Shown in pieces: positions 32,177 to 41,972 of a DNA stretch of 64,000 nucleotides (positions are counted from its first letter, which is position 1; every line of letters starts with the position of its first letter). The DNA is from Tillus elongatus (Eukaryota > Arthropoda > Insecta > Coleoptera > Cleridae). The notes under the pieces were generated by a model. The model searched no databases, had not been told where the DNA came from, and saw nothing but the letters and a program-made list of their open reading frames with translations. The stretch lies in contig OZ023265.1 of assembly GCA_964006375.1 (NCBI GenBank), positions 11,007,795 to 11,071,794 of the forward strand, written 5' to 3'. The translations under genes were made by a program, and so were the position numbers.

Positions 32177-33388
32177 GCGCTTCCTAGCAACTACAGGACC
32201 ATCTCTCTCCTTTCAGTCATCTTTAAAATGATGGAAAAGTATATAAACACCGAATTACTAAAATTTATTAAAATACACAGTCTAATCCACGACAGGCAGT
32301 ATGTATTCCGTCAGCGCAGATCAACTGCCGACCTCCTTTCCTTTGTCGCCCATTCTTGGAACAAGTATATGGAACTACACGGTGAATCCCAGATTGTCGC
32401 TCTAGACATATCCAAAGTATGCGACCAGGTCTGGAACGCAGCACTGTTTAATAAACTTCCCGCCTAAGGCTTACCACCAAAACTCTGTACCCGGACAGCA
32501 AACTTCCTCTCCAACCGGAGCACTTTTGTTGTCGTGAATGGCCATTCCTCTAAACTATATCCAATTAATGCAGGAGTTCCTCAAGGTTCAGCTTTAGCCC
32601 CTACTTTGTTTCTTCTTCACATCAATGACCTTCTCTCTAGCACATCCTACCCAGTTCACAGTTACGCGGACGACAGCACCCTCCACTCAAATATACAATA
32701 TTCTAAGCGTGTCTATTTGGCCCAATTAGATGAGGATCGCAGACTCATGGAGGGTTCTGTCTCCGTGGATCTCCAAAAAATATTAGACTGGGGAAGTAGA
32801 AATCTTGTACAATTCAAACCCACCAAATCACAGTCTTGCTTTCTTTCTCATAAAAGATACACCAGCCCTAGACCCATCACAATGAACAACCAAGTTATTC
32901 AAAGTAATGAGTCATTTTCACTTGTTGGCATATCTGTGGATCGAAATCTCAATTGCAGAAGCGGCTGCTAAGAAATTAAGTTTCCTCTTCCGGGCTCGCA
33001 AATACTTTTCACCAGCTAATCTCTATACCTTATATACTTCGCAAATGCGACCAAACCTTGAATACTGCTCCCACATCTGGGGTGCTGCTGCCGCTTCTAC
33101 ACTCGCTCCATTCAGAAGAGAGCTATACGTCTCATTGGTGACCCTACCATCACCCAAAGGCTGGCATCCCTTGCCCACCGACGTGCCGTTGGTGACCTCT
33201 CTCTCTTTTATAGATATCTGCACGGGCACTGCTGAGGAGCTTTCCTCCATAGTTCCTCCACCTGCTGCCCCCAACAGATCTACCAGGGGAACAGAGCGAA
33301 TGCACCCTTTTACTGTCCAGGTCACCAGACATAGAACATCTTGTTATGCCCGCTCTTTTGTCCCGAGGACTTCCAAGTTATGGAATTT
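32177..33388 (+). pseudogene. Family J fragment (RT and C-terminal domain), inserted in Penelope unit B
   Basis: Starts at the LPSNYR block and covers the RT palm (ALDISK at 32401), GVPQGSALAP and HSYADDST (in the 145-codon frame at 32534-32971). After a deletion near 32955 it enters the thumb and C-terminal domain, ending abruptly at CCAAGTTATGGAATTT. Relative to unit A it replaces about 85 bp of Penelope sequence, so this is not a clean insertion. Several stops and frameshifts. Confidence 0.85.
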
Positions 33389-33627
33389 GAAACACCTGAC
33401 GATCGTTTCACTAACAAAGTTCATCAGATGATGACAAATTCTAAACTACTTACAACTAAGCATCACCTCTTATACTGGGTCTTAGGTAAAGGCCGATACC
33501 GAGAGGGAAACGAAATCGCAGGCAAATTTTCTGTGTATCGTACTTTAATTTCCGGACCACGTTTTTGAACTTCCGTTATAACTTTACCTGCCAAGTTTCG
33601 ATATATCTTGAATATCAAAGACAAAGC
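33389..33627. mobile_element. Penelope-like tail, unit B (second part)
   Basis: Collinear with about 30198-30440: CTGACGATCGTTTCACTA, CGAGAGGGAAACGAAATCG, TAATTTCCGGACCACGTTTT and TTACCTGCCAAGTTTCG. It ends in the target site of the LINE at 33628. Confidence 0.7.
33394..33430 (-). ncRNA. Hammerhead ribozyme motif, Penelope unit B (stem II shortened)
   Basis: The minus strand has core CUGAUGA, a short stem II ACU/AGU with a 5-nt loop, and GAAACGAUCGUC then AGG. Compared with unit A, 5 nt of stem II are lost, which probably weakens activity. Confidence 0.5.
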
Positions 33628-34250
33628 AATCTGGTAAATCTATCAGACTTATATTTGTCCAATCACACTGTGGCATTACTGGAAATGGAAATGCAGACGA
33701 ATGTGCCAGGAATGCTGTCTTATCGATACTGTAAGTCCTCTTCAACTTTACTCCGACGTTTCTGCATAGATAACAAATTTTTATAGACAGAAATGGCAAT
33801 TCCATTGGTCTCCGCTAAGCAACAAACTGCAAATTGAACCAACTGTGGCAATCAAGAAACTTCCTGATTTATCTCGCAGGGAATAAGTGATTATCAGAAG
33901 ACTCCGAATTGGCCACTCTCTACATACAGATGGTTATCTTTTAAATCAACAGCAACGCCCGTATTGTGAGCTCTGTGACCGACCAATTTCAATTTTTCAC
34001 ATTCTATTAGAATGTCCCTTATATGCCTGTCCACGATTTGAAAATTTTGGTGAAAGAAACTTATCTGAAATTTTAGGTCTAAATTTTACGAATGTAAACG
34101 GTTTACTTTGATTTTTAAGACAGTCTAATTTATATAATAGTATTTAAGTCTGTTTATTAGTTCCTCTTTTTATATATAATTTTGTTGTGTAATTATTTAA
34201 AGTAACGTTAGTGTCAATGACCTTAGTTGTTAAGGCACTTAAATTATAAA
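33628..34250 (+). pseudogene. LINE K: 5'-truncated RNase H-type LINE with exact target duplication
   Basis: Starts within RNase H (QSHCGITGNGNADECARNA, the last catalytic Asp box). After a frame change the C-terminal module continues (LRIGHSLHTDGYLL, then zinc-knuckle YCELCDRPISIFHILLECPLY, C-x2-C-x8-H-x4-C). It ends in a short A-rich tail (ATTATAAAA). The 11-bp target duplication AAAGACAAAGC lies at 33617-33627 and 34251-34261. The unoccupied site is preserved in unit A near 30433. Confidence 0.85.
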
Positions 34251-34374
34251 AAAGACAAAGCGCAAAGGGCTATATATCAGTGGCGGCGCTTGGTTTAAAT
34301 CACTTTCGCTTTTTTATTGCCTTAGAAATATAAATACCCTCGTACGCATCTAGCTTCGTTGGTTGTCTACCATT
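34251..34374. mobile_element. Penelope-like tail, unit B (third part)
   Basis: Resumes after the LINE with CAGTGGCGGCGCT-GGTTTAAATCACTTTCG, as in unit A at 30450-30485, and runs into the GIY-YIG remnant. Confidence 0.65.
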
Positions 34375-34545
34375 TTTTGATAAGTTTCAGATTTTCTTTA
34401 TCAATGTGGTGGTTATTATCCCAAATACGTTATGCCACGCATGACCTGTCTACACTACTGTATCTCAGTTGTGCCAGATGTTCCCTGAAACTGGTCTGCC
34501 CAACTTATTTAAGATTACAATCTTTAAACTTATCTTATAAATACC
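34375..34545 (-). pseudogene. Penelope-like GIY-YIG endonuclease fragment
   Basis: The reverse complement matches the endonuclease at 63402-63764, from the CxxC/LKYVGQ region to the IDKENLK block. It is degenerate, with frameshifts and substitutions. The orientation is opposite to the GIY-YIG remnant in the direct repeats at 30090 and 32130. Confidence 0.7.
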
Positions 34546-35254
34546 CGACATTACAGTGTATTGTGATATGGAAATATATAACTCCATTTTGTAAAGAATC
34601 CTTTTTCTAAATTCACTATCATTTGGTGCACAAAATACTTTTTCGTAGATTTAATTTTCTAACCTACTCTAGGTAATGTCTGTGAGTAAAATGCAAAAAA
34701 AAACGTTATTAAAGTAAAAACAGAATTCCACATAATTGCGTCAGGTGTATTTTAAACAAACGTATCATACGATTAATGTTGACCTCAATTAATAATTTGT
34801 TTTAATAATGATTAGCGACAAGTGAATAATATATGTTGGTATTACCGTCAGATATTTCGATACCGGCTGAAAAGTAGGTCAATATTACAAAATTTAAAAC
34901 GTGTTTCCCCTATTCTCTCTCTGTAAGTAGCAATGAATGGACAAATGTATCAGCAGCAACAGGCGGCTTGCCGTATTTATCCGAATGCTTTGCTTTTACC
35001 TTATTATCATAAAAACTTGAAGCTATACTTATTTTATACCGACCTTGTCCCTTGACCGATTTAACAGAGGATGACTTTCAACATACCAGTATTTATGCCG
35101 CAACTTCTATTGTGGTTGACTTTATCATTTATATGTAATATATGTTATTAATATTATTGTTTCTTTCTGACAAATGCATGCTGTATATACTAATTTGTAT
35201 TGAAACGGCAACCGTTGTTACTTGGGAAATATTTTGTTAAGAGAAAGTTAGTTT
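34546..35254. other. Unassigned AT-rich stretch
   Basis: No gene or repeat recognised with confidence. Confidence 0.45.
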
Positions 35255-35266
35255 TCGCTTGGATCT

Positions 35267-35338
35267 CTTTTTTTCCTCAGGGCTTGTCCGCGGCCTTGCC
35301 GCCCCGATAGCACTGCAACATTTGGTTGATTGTGCATA
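35267..35338 (-). mobile_element. Solitary 3' tail of the RNase H LINE (72 bp), exact target duplication
   Basis: On the minus strand it runs from TGCACAATCAACCAAATG through the GCGGCAAGGCCGCGG hairpin and GCCCTGAGG to an A-tract. TCGCTTGGATCT (12 bp) occurs on both sides (35255-35266 and 35339-35350). No coding sequence is present. Confidence 0.9.
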
Positions 35339-35350
35339 TCGCTTGGATCT

Positions 35351-35529
35351 TGGCTCAGCATAAACTTTAATTGCTTACAAAAATACATGCATTGTCCCTA
35401 TATTAGAGAAGAAATGGACCAAGACTGACAATTTACAAAATTGTTAGTTGGTTCTACGCAGTCTCTATTTTATAACATTTTGTGTTATTTAGAGTTGTCT
35501 TGACAACATACTACCTGGTTCCGCACCGA
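35351..35529. other. Unassigned stretch
   Basis: No gene recognised. Confidence 0.4.
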
Positions 35530-35853
35530 TTTTTTTCCACAACACACCACGAGAGCTTACAAGCCTAAATACTATCGTACAGTGGGTGTCGACAAGGAGG
35601 AAAGAGGCAACTTGTTAATTCTGGACTTGAAGGTTTGGAGGTTCGAAGAAGAAGGAAAAACATATGCCGGCAAGGAATTCCATAACTTGGAAGTCCTCGG
35701 GACAAAAGAGCAGGCATAACAAGATGTTCTGTGTCTGGTGACCTGGACAGTAAAAGGGTGCAGTCACTCTGTTCCCCTGGTAGATATTTTGGGGGCATCA
35801 GGTGGAGGAACCACGGAAGAATGCTCCTCTGAGCAGTGGCCATGCAGATATCT

Positions 35854-35919
<66 letters not shown>

Positions 35920-37107
35920 CACCAACGGCACGTAGGTGGGCAAGAGATGGCAGCTTTTGGGTGAGGGTAGGGTCACCGATGATACCTATAGCTCTCTTCT
36001 AATTGGAGTCCAAGATAGCGAGTGTAGAAGCGGCAGCGCCAGCCCAGATGTGGGAGCAGTATTCGAGGTTTGGCCTTATTTGTGAAGTATATAAGGTATA
36101 GAGATTAGCTGGTGAAAAGTATTTGCGAGCCCGGAAGAGGAAACGTAATTTCTTAGCAGCCGCTTCTGCAATTGATGTGACATGTTGGTGCCAATTGAGA
36201 TTTCGATCCACAAAAATGCCAACAAGTGAAAAGGACTCATTACTTTGAATAACTTGGCTGTTCATTGTGATGGGTCTAGGGCTGGTGTATCTCTTATGAG
36301 ATAGAAAGCAAGACTGAGATTTGGTGGAGTTGAATTGTACAAGATTTCTACTTTCCCAGTTTATAATTTTTTGGAGATCCACAGAGACAGAACCCTCCAT
36401 GAGTCTGTGATCCTCATCTAATTGGGCTAAAGAGACAGGCTTAGAATATTGTATATTTGAGTGGAAGGTGCTGTCGTCCGCGTAACTATGAACTGGGTCG
36501 GATGTGCTAGAGAGGAGGTCATTGATGTGGAGAAGAAACAAAGTAGGGGCTAAAGCTGAACCTTGAGGGACTCCTGCATTAATTGGATACAGTTTAGAGG
36601 AATGGCCATCCACGACAACAGAAATGCTCCGGTTGGAGAGGAAATTTGCTGTACAGGTACAGAGTTTTGGTGATAGGCCATAGGCCGGAACTTTATTAAG
36701 TAGCGCTGTGTGCTATACCTGGTAGAATGCTTTGGATATGTCTAGAGCGAGAATCTGGGATTCACTGTGTACTTCCATAGAGTTGTTCCAAGAATGGGTG
36801 ACAAAGGAAACGAGGTCGGCAGTTGATCTGCGCTGACGGAATTCATACTGCCTGTCGTGGATTAGACTGTGTTTTTCAAGAAATTTTAGTAATTCGTTGT
36901 TTATATACTTTTCCATCACTTTAGGGACGACTGAAAGGAGAGAAATAGGCATGTAGTTGCTAGGAAGCGCTTTGGATCCTTTCTTGGGGACGGGTTGTAC
37001 TCGAGCAGTTTTTCCGTTACTAGAGAATGTGCCTCTATTGTAAGATGTCTGAAACAAACGAGCCAGGACAGGAGCAAGTTCCGGTGCGCATTTTTTGAGA
37101 ACAATCG
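35530..37107 (-). pseudogene. Family J copy, RT to 3' end, inverse orientation
   Basis: The 3' end is at 35530 (AAAAAAATCGG, then complement of the TTGTTGAAATAA tail region). The C-terminal domain follows, then a GA expansion (35858-35918). The RT palm and thumb lie in a 204-codon frame (35999-36613) with GVPQGSALAP, HSYADDST and LVGIFVDRNLNWH. An upstream 114-codon frame (36713-37057) has LPSNYMPISLLSVVPK and ALDISKAFYQV. It is 5'-truncated at about 37107 within VLKKCAPELAP. One break separates the two RT frames. Among the better preserved J copies here. Confidence 0.88.
35858..35918. repeat. (GA)n microsatellite inside family J copy
   Basis: About 30 GA units, at the exact place where other J copies carry a short (CT)4-5 tract on the coding strand. 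Confidence 0.95.
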
Positions 37108-38177
37108 CGCCGATATGGCGACCTTGTCGTACATCTCACAATGTTTACACAAAATCCTGATAAGACACGTGGAAAATTTGTATGAAAAACGGTAAATTTG
37201 CAGAGGACCTCCAGACGTTTTTTTGACATTTTTTTCAGAAACGTGCATAGAACCCCCTGGGTACAGAAAGCAAAAGCAAAATTTCTTGTTAACAACCCAC
37301 AAGAAAGTTGCTAGACCAGTGGTGAATAGGGGTGATGGACGGGGAAGAAGATAAATAGAGTTGCCTTTTTCACATTTTGCAGCCATACTTCCTTAAAATC
37401 CTGTTGAGGGGCTCCCAGGAAATTCTTCTTGTGGTTTATGAATTGACGATGATGGTATGCATGCGAGAGGGGAAGGAAAACCGCCACGAGTAAGCACGCC
37501 ACCTCCAAAAACTTCTGGAAACCTGGCACAACTGTTGAAGTGTGGAAGTTACAATGAACTGAGGAGAGCTGCTGAATGTAGAGAATCATGGTTGCGACGT
37601 CGCTTCTAGATTGTAATGACGATGAGGGGCAGATGTCTCTCGTCGGTAAAATCCTCGTAATTCCTTATTGCGTTATTCATATCCGATTAAATATGTAAGA
37701 AACCATCTTCTTAACAGGTTTCTTGCGGTATTTATGACCCTACCGGACGACTTAATGATAATCGATAAACACACCTTCAAGTAATGCGACGATGTTGTCC
37801 GAAACTCATCTGCACCGCCTAGTATTTTAAATAATATAAATATTCATTGTGCAATAAATTGTCTGTTTTGTCTTGTTATTTTTTTATGCTTCCGGCGATA
37901 AGCCTTTTGTTTCTATGTAGAAATAGCGTTTATTTGACATGCTTTCAGAAATGATGTCTCCATGGGATAGCTATGTTGCCTTATTAATGTGTTAATTAGC
38001 AGATTGCAGAGTTCCCTTTGCTGCTGAAAATTGAGTTTTCACAACAAAAACAAATGCCATTGCGAATATTGTTAGAGTGGACAACGGTAACATTGAAAAT
38101 ATTGTTTGGGCGGACAGCGATAACCTGATCAAAGGAGTAGCTGAGGCGGAATCGATTTAAAACAGATTAATAAAATG
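37108..38177. other. Unassigned stretch with an uncertain 100-codon frame
   Basis: A minus-strand frame (36916-37386) begins MAAKCEKGNSIYLLPRPSP and runs on into the J copy in another register, so its last third is not original coding. Hydrophobic LATFLWVV and FCFCFLYP segments are present. I do not recognise a family. The rest is AT-rich with nothing identifiable. Confidence 0.3.
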
Positions 38178-38870
38178 TCTGCACGCAGCAAGTGCGTTAT
38201 GGAAGTGAATTTTCATAAAAATGTTTTTAATGTCAAATATGTCTCTCTAATGCAAGCAGGCATCAATTTGGTCACCGGTATAACCTATATAGTAGAAACA
38301 ATGTACCATATTTTATGAAAATAACTTATTGTTTGAAAATGTACAACAATTTTCAGAAAATAAACTTAAAATGTTTCCGAGAAAATTTGTTTCCTAGCCA
38401 ACAAAGCTTAGGTTGACAGTAAATTGAGTTATTGAAATTTGAAACATTTAATGAAAATTCGCTACCAAAACGCACTTACTACGTCTTGATTTTTATCTTG
38501 CAAACATGCACAATATTTCGTGAAAAATTGAAAAATGCAATAATAAATGGGTGTTCGAAAAAAAAAATTGTAGGTATCGCCAACGACTTATGAGCCATCC
38601 TGTGAGTGTCAAAATAATTTTATAAGATGCAGCTCAAGACACCCTATAATTCACGTATACAACTTTTTCTCGTATCTTGTATAATATCAATTATATTGAA
38701 TTGCACCGTAGAAATGCATCACACTTATATATGTAAACAGATAAAAACTGAAACTAAAGCCGGATAAGAATTCTAGGGGGCCTAGTTTGCGCTCATTTGA
38801 AGAAATCTTTTTAAAATTCAAAAGTCGCGGTCTCCTCATTAACGAATTTTTTCTACGAAAATTGGCTGAA
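38178..38870 (+). mobile_element. Family H subfamily II, complete copy without insertion
   Basis: Starts TCTGCACGCAGCAAGTGCG. An internal inverted terminus lies near 38455-38497 (AACGCACTTACTACGTCTTGA). Then come CGCCAACGACTTATGAGCC, TCTCGTATCTTGTATAATA, a short TATATATG in place of the TA array, CCGGATAAG-ATTCTAGG, and a hairpin end CTCCTCATTAACGAATTTTTTC. It supplies the empty-site reference for the hAT insertion at 21180. Confidence 0.72.
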
Positions 38871-38977
38871 AATTATAAACCATAGACGTAACTAAAACTA
38901 CCGACAAAGCATCAGAGAAAGGGTCTATTTGAAATGACATTTCTGTAAGGCTAGATGTATTCTCGCCACAATTAGAA

Positions 38978-39018
38978 CCGTAGACCGGTTTCGCTCTAAT
39001 TAGAGCTCTTCAGTACGG
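38978..39018 (-). ncRNA. Hammerhead ribozyme, complete minimal type I
   Basis: All canonical elements occur on the minus strand in 41 nt. Stem I is CCGUA/UACGG (5 bp). The core is CUGAAGA (position 7 is free). Stem II is GCUCU/AGAGC with an AAUU tetraloop. GAA and an ACC/GGU stem III without loop residues follow, then the cleavage site GUC. The short stem III is typical of Penelope-like and retrozyme hammerheads, which often act as dimers. A decayed sister (ACCGGTTTCG block) is near 29962. Confidence 0.8.
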
Positions 39019-39309
39019 CATACTAATTGTACACCTATAAAGTAATACGGCTATGGTAGCCAGCCTTCTCTCAAAAAATTAAATTTTGCTATATCTGTAG
39101 ATAGTCCAAGTCTCTTTAAAAGAAACTTTTATTACAAATTTCAGCAAAGTTACAAAGGATTTCCAGAAGGAAACCTAATCCATATTTAGAAAAGCAAAGT
39201 ATCTGCCAAATTATAAACGTAGCAGTTATTTTTCCTTATTAAACGCCGCTCAATGATTAGTTTTCGTCGACCCAATCAAACCGCCTTTTCAATATCAACA
39301 ATAAAAAAA

Positions 39310-39924
39310 TCTCGGGACGCAGCAAGTGCGTTATGGTAGTGAATTTTCATAGAAATGATCTGGCACAAAATATTTTATTATAACTTTTTTTTCTTGTAAC
39401 ATAGTACTCTGAATTTTGGTGTATAGTTTACTTTTTATATCGTAAACCTACCTACCAAATTTGGTTATCATAGATTTTTTATTTTTTAAGATAAAATTTT
39501 TTTTCAAATGAAAACTCAAATATTTTTCAGAAAACCTCGTCCGATTTTTCTGATTAATAAACTTATCAAAGCCATTTACAAAAGGAAGGTACATGCCAAA
39601 TTTTATCAAAATCGGCTCATTATTCTTTGAGATAAAATTTTTTTTCGAATGAAAACTGAAAATTTTCCCGGAAAACCTCGTCCGATTTTCCTGACTAACA
39701 AACTTGTCAAAGCCATTTACAAAAGGAAGACACATGCCAAATTTTATTAAAATCGGCTTATTACTTTTTGAGATAAGAATTTTTTTCGAATGAAAACTCA
39801 AAATTTTCCCGGAAAACCTCGTCCGATTTTCATGACTAACGAACTTATCCAAGCCATTTACAAAAGAAAGGTACATGCCAAATTTTATCAAAATTGGCCC
39901 ATTATTTTTTGAGTTATCGGTGTG

Positions 39925-40001
<77 letters not shown>

Positions 40002-40131
40002 TATAAAAATTGAAACTGACCCCGGATATGGGTTCTAGGGGTCCTAGTTCGCGCTCATTTGCAAAAAAATTTTCAAAATTCAAAAGTCGGGATCTCCCTA
40101 TTAGTGAATTTTTTCTACGAAACTTCACTAA
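39310..40131 (+). mobile_element. Family H, complete copy with paralogous empty site
   Basis: Begins TCTCGGGACGCAGCAAGTGC and includes the subterminal GTAGTGAATTTTCATAG and CTGGCACAAAATATTTTAT. Three to four 141-bp monomers, a (TA)n array (39930-39996), CCCCGGATATGGGTTCTAGG, and the hairpin end (TTAGTGAATTTT...CACTAA) follow. Family B copy 2 lacks the insertion at the equivalent site (near 18380). Comparison shows no target duplication longer than one or two bases. The antisense frame at 39448-40161 is open over the monomers but is unlikely to be a gene. Confidence 0.8.
39930..39996. repeat. (TA)n microsatellite
   Basis: About 33 TA units between monomers and hairpin-end module. Confidence 0.95.
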
Positions 40132-40292
40132 AACTGTCTGCTGAAAATTATAATTTCTCACTCAAAGGTGACAAAGTTATTCAGGCGTTTTAAACAAAAA
40201 TGAAATCCTGATTCAAAACGTATGAAATCAATGCGGTATTGTTTCTCCAAATGTCAAAATAGAACAAACAAAAAACTTACGTTCATCGAGCT

Positions 40293-40362
40293 GGAATCGA
40301 TCACGCCACCTTCTGCGTAGACAAACACGCTACCACTGAGCTATCAAAGGATACGTCGACTA
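40293..40362 (-). ncRNA. tRNA-like Pol III unit, best preserved (family B copy 3)
   Basis: The minus strand has TAGCTCAGTGGTAGCG, a perfect box A and D-arm-like sequence, then GTTTGTCTACGCAGAAGG (anticodon-arm-like). GTGATCGATTCC is box B, and a T6 tract follows about 20 nt downstream. The T stem does not pair well, so it is tRNA-derived rather than a functional tRNA. Confidence 0.6.
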
Positions 40363-40554
40363 ACGTTTTGCTTACATGATACTTGATACCGCCCTCATGC
40401 CCGGGACATTATATTAAAAGTTAATTACAGAATTAGTAGAATTGCCATTGAAACACATTCAACGACTGTTTCGGTCTTATTTGACGTCTTATGTTTAAGT
40501 TTAAAGATAAAAGAAACTATTTTAGAACAATTTTTATTTTAATTTTTAATTTTT

Positions 40555-41232
40555 TCACTAAAAGATCGTCGTGATCATTTCTGAGATGAAAAAATTTTTG
40601 TCAAGAAATAAGCTATAAATTTGTTATATAAGTTATGTTTTAAGGGTCGATACATTTGAAAATTATGTTGGTTTCTTGTTGAGATAGATTTATTAATAGA
40701 GACCTTTGAAATTTCAAATTTCCATACCTATTTTTTTAACAAAAACAAAAATGGAAATTAATTTAAAATTGTAGAATTTTTTTAACATTTTAAAATAAAA
40801 TCAACGACACAAACACAAATTTTAAATAACATGTAATTGCGTTGGGTAAAATTACTTGCTAAGTTTCAAAATGTCGGTTAACTATTTTGAGTCTAATCAG
40901 TTTTCGACTGAAACGAATTAAATTATTCGACCAATTTCGGAAACGGTTTTGATGTTTTCAAGATTTTAACTGTATTTTCTCGAAAAAACTGGTCCGATTT
41001 TTCTGGCCAATGAACTCATCCAAGTCAGTTACAAAAGAGTGACATCTGCCAAGTTTGATCAAAATCGGTCCATTCTTTTTTGTTATCGCTGTGATACAGA
41101 TAGACATATAAAAATTGAAACTGACCCCGACTGTGGGTTCTAGGGGGCCAGGTTCGCGCTCATTTGAAGACTTTTTAAAAAAAATTAGAAGTCGCGATCT
41201 CTTTAGCGCGTTTTTTGACAAAAATTCGCTAA
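40555..41232 (+). mobile_element. Family H, diverged copy, hairpin end present
   Basis: The last 300 bp carry a monomer (GGCCAATGAACTCATCC, AAAATCGGTCCATTC), GTTATCGCTGTGATACAGA, CTGACCCCGACTGTGGG, CGCTCATTTGAAGAC, and the terminus TTTAGCGCG...AAATTCGCTAA. The 5' half is too diverged to delimit. Confidence 0.5.
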
Positions 41233-41861
41233 AGGAAAGATTATCGCAATGAATTAATTGTTTTCCGTATTTGAATACAATTATTTTCTTCTCCATTATC
41301 ATTTCCCGTTTATAATTTTATGTGAATGTTTGGAGAATCCATGTATACGCACTAGCTGAAATTCCTGATGTGTTATGTGGGAATTTTGATGCGTTACCGT
41401 ATACACACGCACATACAATCTAAAGACGACGAGGTAACGGTTTTACCGCACTCTCAGTATTAAAAGTAAAACGAGTTTTCTCCGGTTCACCGTTATCGAC
41501 GGGCCCCGATGATATATATTTATTATTCCTTCGGCTTTACGTCGAAACTTGTGATTTTGAGATGTCCGCCGTTCGAAACCGGTCACTATGTAATCAATGT
41601 TGCCAATTCTACAAGATGAAATATTGCTTATTAATAACATAAAGAATCGGCTATGGGTTGGTTGCCATACCAGATTTGACGAAATCGAGGAGTTTTTTAA
41701 GTTTTCTGGTCCTTTATCAAACAAATCAAATCTTATGTCGAATGACAGTGAATTGCGAAATACTGTTTTTAAGCGAATTTTCGTAAATAAAATTTCGCCT
41801 AAGAGAGGTAACGACTTAGTCTTAGTCCCTTTGCAACCCATTTCTGAGCTTCTTAAATTTT
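41233..41861. other. Unassigned stretch
   Basis: Two overlapping opposite frames (41443-41841 minus and 41597-41890 plus) have no recognisable domain. CGAATTTTCGTAAATAAAATTTCGCC near 41774 resembles a family H hairpin. Confidence 0.35.
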
Positions 41862-41972
41862 CGGTGAATTTTCTGAAAAAAATTCACTAATGCGGAGATC
41901 TCGACTTTTGAATTATACAAAAATGTCTTCAAATGAGCGCAAACTAGGCCACTAGAACGCATATCCAGGTTC
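41862..41972 (-). mobile_element. Family H hairpin-end fragment
   Basis: GGTGAATTTTCTG...AATTCACTAATG, GGAGATCTCGACTTTTG, GAGCGCAAACTAGG and CATATCCAGG, then an abrupt junction with family J. Confidence 0.6.

Larger units (their letters stand above)
39065..40545 (-). repeat. Family B copy 3, split by a family H insertion
   Basis: 39065-39309 and 40132-40545 together match copies 1 and 2 (ATCTGCCAAATTATAAACG ... CTCAAAGGTGACAAAG ... TTGACGTCTTATG). The element at 39310-40131 lies inside. Confidence 0.72.

Noticed and set aside
36916..37386. 156-codon minus-strand frame as a host gene
   Set aside because: The 3' third overlaps family J sequence in a wrong register, and no recognisable domain exists in the rest.
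39448..40161. 237-codon frame as a protein-coding gene
   Set aside because: It runs antisense through the family H copy and is explained by the monomer length and sequence identity with the other copy.
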